This document shows positions 56,725-64,000 of a DNA stretch of 64,000 bases, in pieces (within the stretch, counting starts at the first letter, position 1; each line of letters starts with the position of its first letter). The DNA is taken from positions 27,113,896 through 27,177,895 of the forward strand of contig CM043960.1 in NCBI GenBank assembly GCA_014529385.2. The letters are read 5' to 3'. This DNA is from Adiantum capillus-veneris. Its lineage: Eukaryota; Streptophyta; Polypodiopsida; Polypodiales; Pteridaceae. The notes beneath the pieces were generated by a model. The model searched no databases, was not told the DNA's origin, and saw only the letters and a program-made list of their open reading frames with translations. The position numbers were made by a program, and so were the translations under genes.

Positions 56725-57937
56725 TCAAAATAGGATGAAGATCGACACATCAAAGGAATGGTAATAGTCTAGTAAGGGTAGAATGACAGGATGAGGAGAG
56801 CGCAAGATTTCCCCAAGTCTCTCGGCTCCAAACAATAGGGCTATTCTTTGCTGATAAAAGATTTTTCTATCAATACAAATATTCACACGGATATGACGCA
56901 CAAAATGGAAAGGAAACATGCGGGGATCATCATTCTCATTATTGGCATCCATACTTACACACAAGAGCCTAGCTTAGTTGCACCACCTTGGGACCAATGA
57001 GCCTGATCAGCCACAGAAGGTCAGCACCTCGGATCACTTCGACTCTTCTTGATGCATCTGTGAAGACGTAAGGCGTGATGGCAACACTTTGTACAATGCT
57101 GAGCCTTTTAGCAAGCAACAATTGGATGCTATTACCATAATCAGCATGACGAATGAAAGTGACACCATTAATGTGCAGCACATCATCAACTAAGATAGTT
57201 TCCTTAGATTGAGATAACTTCTTGAAAATTAGCAGCAAAGGTAGGGCAGGGAGGCTTTTCACCCGGTCTCCAAAGCACTTTGGACAATATCCAAAGTGAT
57301 CTTCACGCGGACAGGAGGTTGGCTTGGGATTGGTGGTGTCTGGATTCACAAAGTGCACTGGGAGCACTCGCAGACGGGCGGCAATCTTGTAGGCAAGCCT
57401 TCGCCTCTTTGCTTTAGGAGGATTTAGGGGTGAGAGTCGTGGTTGCAAGTTGGAGGTTGAAGTTGGTTGCTCACTAGCCTTTTTCTTGCCTGTAGTGGTC
57501 ATGTAATCCCTTATTAATGAGATTAAGCCAAATGTTACCTTGCGCTTGAGCATGCGCTGCGGCCTTGGGCCACTTAGGTGTAGAGGTGATCTTCCCCCTC
57601 TTAGTCGGCTCCTCAGGAAAGAGAGGTCTGGTGATGCTTTCTCTTCCCTTAATGTGTGTCACAGTACCTTCATGTATGTTGATGTAGAATATTTCAAGCT
57701 CGTGTGCGTTGGAGGTTTTTGGAGCACTCATAGGTTGAGAGGAGAGGTATATCAAGCTCTTCTTCTCACTCTCCTTCGTTGGCGACGATCACGAACAAGG
57801 CATGTAGAAGAACTTACTTCTTGAATTTCAATGACACTGCAACCTGGTAACAAGACCTCGATGAAAGCTTTTAAGGCCTCTAAAGCCTCCTCCTCTTCTG
57901 TTCTCCAATTTGCAAACTCCTCACGCCATTCGTCCAT
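56725..57937 (-). pseudogene. Extra ORF region upstream of gag in the Tat element
   Basis: Four minus-strand frames follow the primer site: MDEWREEFANWRTEEEEALE (57937-57752), the frame at 57755-57474 with ELEIFYINIHEGTVTHIKGR, the 194-residue frame at 57553-56969 (SPLNPPKAKRRRLAYKIAAR, HFGYCPKCFGDRVKSLPALP, ILVDDVLHINGVTFIRHADY) and 56964-56725 (FHFVRHIRVNICIDRKIFYQ). They overlap or adjoin and may be pieces of one protein broken by frameshifts or joined by splicing. Ogre-type Tat elements have an ORF1 of unknown function at this place. No known domain is recognised. Confidence 0.6.
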
Positions 57938-57984
57938 GTTGTAGATTGCACATCTTCATTGCTTGTGAACTGAAGGCCTGTGTA

Positions 57985-58009
57985 GCCCTCCTCCGTGGGG
58001 GCACCAAAA
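57985..58009 (-). other. Primer-binding region of Tat element
   Basis: Next to the 5' LTR the minus strand reads TTTTGGTGCCCCCACGGAGG. TGGTGCC after a short spacer suits a tRNA primer site, but the tRNA cannot be named by eye. Confidence 0.6.
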
Positions 58010-59520
58010 TGATAGCGGGAAAAAGAGCAGTGCAATCGGGTGGCCTCTGTACTCGTGCACACTCCACAAACCACGCCTCATGCAAACAAGCAAAGAACAA
58101 AACAAAGGGGGCACCACCCTAAATTAAGAGGTTTAGGGACCTCACACATAGTGCACATAGGCAAGTGAGACTTCTGGCATTATGATGGCATCAAAACATA
58201 TGGTAAAACACATAGAAACGAAGCTTAGGGACCTTATGTAGCATATATATACACAAGACATTAGCTTAACAATACAAAGGCATCTGATCATACATAACAA
58301 GGATATAGAGAAGCAAGCCAAGGATGGCATAATCCCTTGTAAAAAACAATCAACCCAGCAAGTAGGTATGATCCTACTAGCAACACATCAATACCTTAGA
58401 GAATGATGGCGAGGATGGTGGCCATGGAGCATGAGAGAAGACTCCTTATTTAGGTTTTAGGGCTAGTAATGTAGCATACTAGAGGGAGAGAGAGAGAGGG
58501 AGAGAGAGTAGAGCTCCATCCATAGCTCCTCGTTGTGAGCAATGTCGTCATAGCTTCGTTGCTTGGTGAAGTGGGTGAAGTGTTGGTTTTGAGTGAGAGA
58601 AGGCCTCCTTATAGGTTTCTGAGAGGGTTTAGGATTAGGGATAAACATGCTTAAATCCGCTGATTGGGGTTACTTTTTGCTTAGGGTGGTCAACAGATTG
58701 AGGTCACCTGATATGTCACCATCAAGATATTCTCTAGAGTGATGTGAGAGGGGAGGGTAAATGCTGATTTTTCTGATTGTGACACATGGGGATAAGGCCT
58801 TGACCAGCATTTAAGAGCAGGTAAGGTGGCTGTTGAAACTGGAGGTTCTGCACATGTTAAGGGGGGACCTGCTGGGTCCTCCTGAATATCAAATTCTCAA
58901 AAAATCCTCAACCATGGCTTCTTTTGACATGTGTTCTTTGAAAAAATCAGCATGTCTCTTTTCAACTCAAAAGTCTTTATCCCTGTTGACTCACCTTTAC
59001 CATAAGATTTTCCCCTTTTCTCCTCCTATAACTGCATTGTTGATGCCTAATCACTGCTTCTAGTAACAGTGAACTGTTACCTACCAAATACTTATGGTGC
59101 AGTAAAAAATATTTACCATGGGTAAAAAAGTTACTGTAGGTAAAAAGTGATTTGTATTTACCATGTAGGTGAAACATATTTATTGTAGGTAAAAAATATT
59201 TATTGTGGTAAAAAATATTTACTGTCGGTAAAAAAGTGAAAACGGAGTATGCTGTGCTGTGAGTCCACATGAACATCCTCGTGTAAATTTCACTAGAAAT
59301 TCACACCTAGAATGGGCTATTCTGTAAGATATAGGTTGTAGGCATGCATAAGAGCTCGTTCCCACGTATCTTCTGTCCATGGCACTTTTTACTCTTTGGT
59401 GCTTGTGAAGTAGATTTTTCTTCTTTTTCGAGATCCCTTGGACTAGAGTATCCTCATCTCCCCAACAACTGACTGTGCCTTTATTGCATCTTCAGAAGGG
59501 GTCCTAAAAACCATGCATCA
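58010..59520 (-). repeat. 5' LTR of Tat element
   Basis: 1511 bp, TGATAGCGGG to CATGCATCA, followed by GTAGG (59521-59525). A TATATATA stretch lies at about 58243-58250. Confidence 0.93.
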
Positions 59521-59525
59521 GTAGG

Positions 59526-60028
59526 TAAACCCGATTATGGAATATTTAATAACTCCCTCTCACAAAGTGATCTTGGGAGACTTAAATACATTTAACTTCA
59601 AGTTTAATCAAGATTTTTAGTTGGCTAAGTGGGTTTTCTCATCCGATAAAGCCTTGGGTCCAAAAATTTGATTGTGCAGTGGGTAGCAAGTTGTTTTTTG
59701 ACCATAACTCTTAGCTCGTGCATGATTTTCACATGACACCCAACAGAGAAAGTGTTCTAAATGATGTGTCTTATCTCTAGTTTAAAGGGTTTGGGTTGAT
59801 TAATAACGGTTTGTGAGATATGACCAAAATAGTGTTCCTACTGCCTGCGTGACATAAAACAAAAAAGCGCTTTTTATGTACACACATGACCATAAACACA
59901 TTGTATGCATAAATTAGCATGCTAAACATGATGAGATAAGCATGGAGCAACTTTATACACTTGTAAAGTCCATACATGCACTTGTATACGAATAAAAAAC
60001 CACGAAGAGGGTAGCTCAAAAAAACGAC
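59526..60028. other. Right flank of the Tat element, no gene seen
   Basis: AT-rich sequence presumed to continue the element at 45523-49183 into which the Tat element inserted. No coding frame recognised. Confidence 0.4.

Positions 60029-60120
<92 letters not shown>
60029..60120. repeat. (GA)n microsatellite
   Basis: About 92 bp of almost pure GA with one AAAG interruption. Confidence 0.95.
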
Positions 60121-60123
<3 letters not shown>

Positions 60124-61302
60124 AGAGCTTCTCACCGTGCTTTAGGATTTATTAGGGGATGTCAAAAGGCTTCTTTGTTTGTGGCAAGAGAGCGGTGATG
60201 AGAGCTACGTAGAGGTTTTCACCACGGAAGCCATCGAAGCGCGTACATCGTCAAAAGAACGAGGAGATAGTAAGCAAGTAGAGAGAGAGTATAGTTCTTC
60301 TTCTTCTTTCCACAAACAAGAGAGAAGAGCTTATGGAGATGGTGATGAAGAGCTTACACCACTCCGTATAATAGGTACGTATTACGTTGCGGTAGTAGAC
60401 GCACTGACGACACTGACGCAACTGACGTCAAAATAAGGTTGGGGTGAGCCCCAAGCAGAAAAGTAGTGCTACCTGTTCAACCTAGATTAGCTACAAGATT
60501 TTGGGCACTTTGCTAAAAACAAGGCTTGGCTTTTGGTGGTCAACTCTCCCACTTACCATCCTATTTTTACAGTAAAAATCGATTAACCGGCTAGTATCCC
60601 TGTAATTAATGAAACCAAGACTAGACTATGCCGAATCGTGATGCCTTGAGGTAATTATGACTTTATCGTACTGTCTCGGCATATTTAGGTGTCTCTTTTT
60701 ATAAAAATATTTGTAAAAATTTGATTTAAACCCGTTTTTTCTTCGGGTGGTCGTTTTAAATACGATGGAAACTAAAAAGAATATTTTTATGTTTAGGTCA
60801 TCTTAAAACACATGTTGCTTTTCAAAAACACCAAAAAGCACAAAAAGCTAAAAATAGAGTCAAAAGAAAAAAAGAATAAAAATTTAAAATTGAACCATGG
60901 ATTCCTCTTGTCCACTAGAATAACAAAGTAGATTCGCTTTTCACTAAAAAGCACTAAAAATCATGAAAAGCTAAAAATAGCGTGAAAAGCGCTCAAAAAG
61001 CACAGTTTTACAAACTTGAATCATAGCTCCCTCGAGACTTGTAAATTAAGGATCCGATTCTGCTTTTTTTTACAAAGCATAGAAAGGCATAAAAAACTTA
61101 AAAAAAAAAGATTTTTCCAAAGCTAAACCAAACATTTGTATGACCTACTAGAACATGGAAACAACCTTGCTTTTTACTTTAGAATCTTAGAAGACTGCCA
61201 AATAAGCATTATGAACCCAAAAACTTTACGAAACACACATTAAAATCTATTTTTCTTATTTTTAAAAGAAATTTTAAAAGAGACCCAAATTTTGAAGATC
61301 TT
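60121..61302 (-). repeat. Probable 3' LTR of a second chromovirus (lower boundary unknown)
   Basis: On the minus strand TGTAAGATCTTC begins at 61302, directly after a purine-rich aagtgtgggagga tract that follows the chromodomain stop. TATAAAAAGAGA (about 60706-60695) could be its TATA box. Repeated gctttt...cacaaaaagctaaaaat motifs occupy 60820-61010. The lower boundary is uncertain; the 60179-60436 frame starts with TTG and is probably not a gene. Confidence 0.5.
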
Positions 61303-62482
61303 ACATCCTCCCACACTTGAAAAATTCTAGGTGTCCTTACCTCGACATGAATTCTGGGTAATTTAGTCTCATTACATCATCATGTTTCCAAGTAGCATCT
61401 TCCTCAAGATATGTTGATCATTTGACAAGGTGTTCTAATGGTTCGATGCCAAAGAGGCTTACTTCTACTGTGAAGAATTGCTTCAAGATATACTTCAAAA
61501 GGTCCATCGAAAGAGGTAGATAATAGAAAATCGTTAAGGATGTGATTTGGATCATGTACATACCTCTTGAGCAAGCTAACATGAAAAACATCATGTACCT
61601 TTATATGTGGTGGTAATAAGAGTCTATAAGCTTCATTGATCCTCTCTATGATTACAAAAGGTCCACAATATCTGGCATTGAGCTTCTTACATTTACCCAT
61701 TGATAAAGAGCTATGTTTGGGTTTCACTCTCAAAAATACCATATCTCCTTCTTCAAAGTGTCGAGTACATCGTTTAGGGTCAACGTAACTTTTTTGTATG
61801 TCTTGAGCAGTCTTAACACTAGTCTTGTAAAAAATCAGCCACTTTTGTGGCTTTTGAGACTTTTGTAAAAAATTTATCAACACTATGCTAGTTATATAAA
61901 TAGACAATGGTTTCAGGGAATTATGACCAACCTTCAATATGAGTTAATAAAAAATAGTACAGAGCTAATTGAACGTCTAAAGGTGTCTTTGCATTGCCAT
62001 CTTCTACAACTAATTTGTGCGGATGGACAAAATTTTTCTATTTTCTTTTGAAAATAAATCAAATTATTGTCAAGCAAGTCCAAACTTTTTTGAAAAATTT
62101 CTCAATAGGTATGTGATAGATGTACCAAGCTTTTCTAACCCATATACAAAGACTGCCAACATTTCTTACTTCTCCAAGTTAAGTGTTGAAGTACAGTTTT
62201 ATGTAAAATTTACTAATTTTAGAAAAGTAAATTTTGTATTTTTGAGCTTTTCATGTAAATTGTGTATTTAGAAACCTTTTTCATATCTTGAACCCATAAT
62301 TAAGAACTTTCACGAAATTTTGATGTCATATACAAAAGTTATGTTTCATTTACTAGAATCCTGATATGAGCCATTTTTGTGGCTCATTACAAGTTTAGTG
62401 TTAATTAATATCTTGTCATATACGTGTTAAGTATGGAGTGTGATTCACCCCTTGTAAAATTTTTGCATTAAAAATGCACATT
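61303..62482 (-). pseudogene. Second chromovirus: integrase C-terminus and chromodomain
   Basis: Minus-strand reading gives TAQDIQKSYVDPKRCTRHFE, GDMVFLRVKPKHSSLSMG, KLNARYCGPFVIIERI and HIKVHDVFHVSLLKRYVHDP, then a chromodomain in a shifted frame (EEDATWKHDDVMRLNYPEF). The reading continues on the far side of the MITE at 62405-62440 (YDKILIK). Upstream pol is cut off at the copia LTR, 62483. Confidence 0.85.
61817..62400 (-). mobile_element. TTAA-flanked MITE, copy 2
   Basis: 584 bp, CACTAGTCTTGTAAAAAATC to TTACAAGTTTAGTG, flanked by TTAA (61813-61816 and 62401-62404). It is homologous end to end, in the opposite orientation, with 44670-45333, including agccacttttgtggct. Removing it with one TTAA restores the integrase frame as DKILIKTAQDIQ, which supports TTAA as the true duplication. 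Non-coding. Confidence 0.82.
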
Positions 62483-63021
62483 TGTAAGGCCCCCACTATG
62501 AGGAGAAGCCATTGTGCATGAAGAAAAATTACTCGCCGGAATAGTCCTTTTCATCAAAATATTATGGCCGGACGGTGGCCGATAAATGGTCGAAAAATGG
62601 CAAGTCGGTTGGCCGGTGGCCGGTAGTCAATGGCTAATGGCCGGTGGTTGGAAGTCAATGGCCGGTGGCGGTAGCCAACTTCAAGATGGACTTGTCTTCT
62701 CATGGGCGGCCAGACATGGGCGCATTGGAGAGTCTAAGTTGGACTTGTCAAGACAAGGGTGGCGGCTATACACGGCTCCCTCTCATGAGAAGGAAGCCCT
62801 TTTTGGCCTATAAAAGAAGGCCTCTTCTCCACACAAAAATGGATTGTGAAGCATTATGGTGCATTGTGAAGTTGAGGTGAGGTGGTTGGAGTGAAGCAAG
62901 GAGCGAGCTCCATAAGGGTATAATCCCTTTGTAATGTACTTTTTGTTTTGAAGTACTAAAGCCATTGAGTGGCCGCGTTCTCGTGGACGTAGCCCACATT
63001 GGGTGAACCACGTATATCATG

Positions 63022-63052
<31 letters not shown>

Positions 63053-63137
63053 CTATAATATCCCATGTGTGAAAAGCATCTCTCTCCATTAAGTAAACTA
63101 CTCAATTATCTACTTAGCTACGTCATATTTTCTAACA
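62483..63137 (+). repeat. 5' LTR of a plus-strand copia element
   Basis: About 655 bp, TGTAAGGCCC to TTCTAACA, followed by acttgtatcaaagcaagg, a decayed Met-tRNA primer site (63140-63151). A TATA box TATAAAAG lies at 62809-62816. Repeats of ggccggtgg variants occur at 62575-62670 and (CT)n at 63022-63049. Confidence 0.75.
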
Positions 63138-63207
63138 ACTTGTATCAAAGCAAGGTTTGCTAGCTAAAGTATCTCAAGGAAAGGATTCCTTGAATTGAGT
63201 GGCAGTA

Positions 63208-64000
63208 ATGGTGGAGGAAGGGAAGCTCAAGATCAAGAAGTTCAACGGCAAGAACTACCAACACTGGAAGATGCAGATTGAAGACTATCTCTACCAGAAG
63301 GACCTTTATTTTCCACTAGGTGGTCTTGCAAAGAAGCCCACAACAATGGCAGATGAAGCATGGATTGTCCTTGACCGAAAGGCATTAGGAGCAATCCAAC
63401 TAATCTTGGCGTCAACGGTGGCCTTTTACATTTTGGAGATGAAGACAATGGAGGACTTGATGAAGTCACTTGATGGTCTGTACAAGAAACCATCGACATC
63501 CAATAAGGTATTTCTCATGAAGCACTTGTTCAATCTAAAGATGGTAGAGAATGGTTCATTTGCTGAACACCTACACCTAAATGACTTTAGCATCAACATA
63601 AGTCAACTTTGATTGGTGAAAATCAATTTTGATGATAAAGTGCGAGCTCTCCTTATACTATCATCTCTATCGAATAGTTGGGACAGCCTTGTGATGGCTG
63701 TAAGTAACTCTATATCTGGCACAAATACTCTTAAGTTTGATGATGTTGTGGGTTTTCTCGTAAGCAAGGAAATGCCAAGGAAAACCATAGGAGAATCATC
63801 AAGTGCTGCATTGTCAATGGAAACAAGAGGAAGGCCTAAGGAGAGGTCAAAAACCAAAAGGATCATGATCATTCAAGGTGGAGCAAGTCATGCACAAAGT
63901 GAGTTCTTGAATGTTGGAACTATAGCAAGAAGGCGCACATCAAAAAGGATTGTTGGTCCAAGAAGAAGAAGGAGTTGGAGTCTCAAGACAACAAGCCAAC
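63208..64000 (+). pseudogene. Copia gag (start of an element running off the window)
   Basis: From ATG 63208 the frame reads MVEEGKLKIKKFNGKNYQHW, typical copia gag (DUF4219/UBN2), then LDRKALGAIQLILASTVAF and KPSTSNKVFLMKHLFNLKM. A TGA at 63610-63612 interrupts before VKINFDDKVRALLILSSLS and NTLKFDDVVGFLVSKEM. The zinc knuckle near 63915 reads CWNYSKKAHIKKDC, with Tyr for the second Cys. The reading frame shifts before it. pol lies beyond the window. Confidence 0.88.

Larger units (their letters stand above)
49189..59520 (-). mobile_element. Young Ty3/gypsy Tat-lineage retrotransposon, structurally complete
   Basis: LTRs at 49189-50704 and 58010-59520 are about 99% identical by eye (about 15 substitutions and a few indels), with a perfect GTAGG duplication outside. 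The minus strand holds a primer site, a 1.5-kb leader with extra ORFs, gag, protease, RT, two RNase H domains and integrase, then a polypurine tract. The dual RNase H places it in the Tat lineage. Gag, protease, RT-RNase H and integrase share one frame, interrupted by a few stops, one frameshift in gag and a tandem duplication in integrase, so it is not autonomous as it stands. Confidence 0.95.

Noticed and set aside
60179-60436. 85-residue plus-strand frame rich in Glu and Ser
   Set aside because: Starts at TTG, lies beside a GA tract and in a probable LTR; no motif.
1-64000. CRISPR arrays, bacterial operons, rRNA genes or true tRNA genes
   Set aside because: Composition, introns and plant transposons show nuclear plant DNA; direct repeats are LTRs, microsatellites and satellites, and the tRNA-like units lack full cloverleaf support by eye.

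Overview
This window is nuclear DNA of a vascular plant, most likely a fern (the taxon is an inference). Evidence: decayed PLS-type PPR arrays of the kind common in fern genomes, plant CACTA, MULE and Tourist-like DNA transposons, Ty1/copia and Ty3/gypsy elements including chromoviruses and a dual-RNase-H Tat-lineage element, very long CT/GA and CA microsatellites, and almost no genes. Only one host gene looks intact: an intronless six-span membrane-protein gene at 19651-20694. A C2H2 zinc-finger gene (13289-14235) and two PPR genes (14512-16930) are pseudogenes.

Layout. 0.4-9.7 kb: two related minus-strand copia elements, one nested in the 5' leader of the other with a perfect 5-bp target duplication (GTTAT); the inner one carries its own 211-bp solo LTR, and the outer one splits a tRNA-related sequence. 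11.0-11.8 and 23.1-23.7 kb: 3' ends of one non-LTR retrotransposon family. 13.3-16.9 kb: zinc-finger and PPR relics. 18.3-19.1 kb: a tRNA-like SINE head and two Tourist-like MITEs. 19.6-20.7 kb: the intact gene. 21.7-22.1 kb: a MULE-type foldback element enclosing palindromes and another tRNA-like unit. 24.8-30.7 kb: minus-strand gypsy relics, with a chromovirus (1.58-kb LTR) abutting an older integrase and an unrecognised decayed coding region. 32.0-35.8 kb: a degenerate CACTA transposon with TNP2 transposase. 35.8-41.9 kb: a roughly 270-bp repeat split by a plus-strand chromovirus-like element that holds a foreign integrase fragment and ends by fusing RT to the LTR. 41.9-45.5 kb: three tandem 0.95-kb LTRs joined by 21-bp primer-binding-site spacers. 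49.2-59.5 kb: a young, structurally complete Tat-lineage element (TSD GTAGG, LTRs about 99% identical by eye). 60.0-62.5 kb: the 3' end of another chromovirus. 62.5-64.0 kb: the start of a plus-strand copia element.

Most notable points: a MITE family (44670-45333 and 61817-62400) flanked both times by TTAA, where excision in silico restores the host sequence exactly; the single-frame polyprotein of the young Tat element, cut by stop codons at three domain joints; the extra ORF region upstream of its gag; and the LTR-PBS-LTR-PBS-LTR array. No operon-like or novel defence-type system is visible; the novelty lies in transposon architecture. All identities and divergences are estimates by eye, and no database search was possible.
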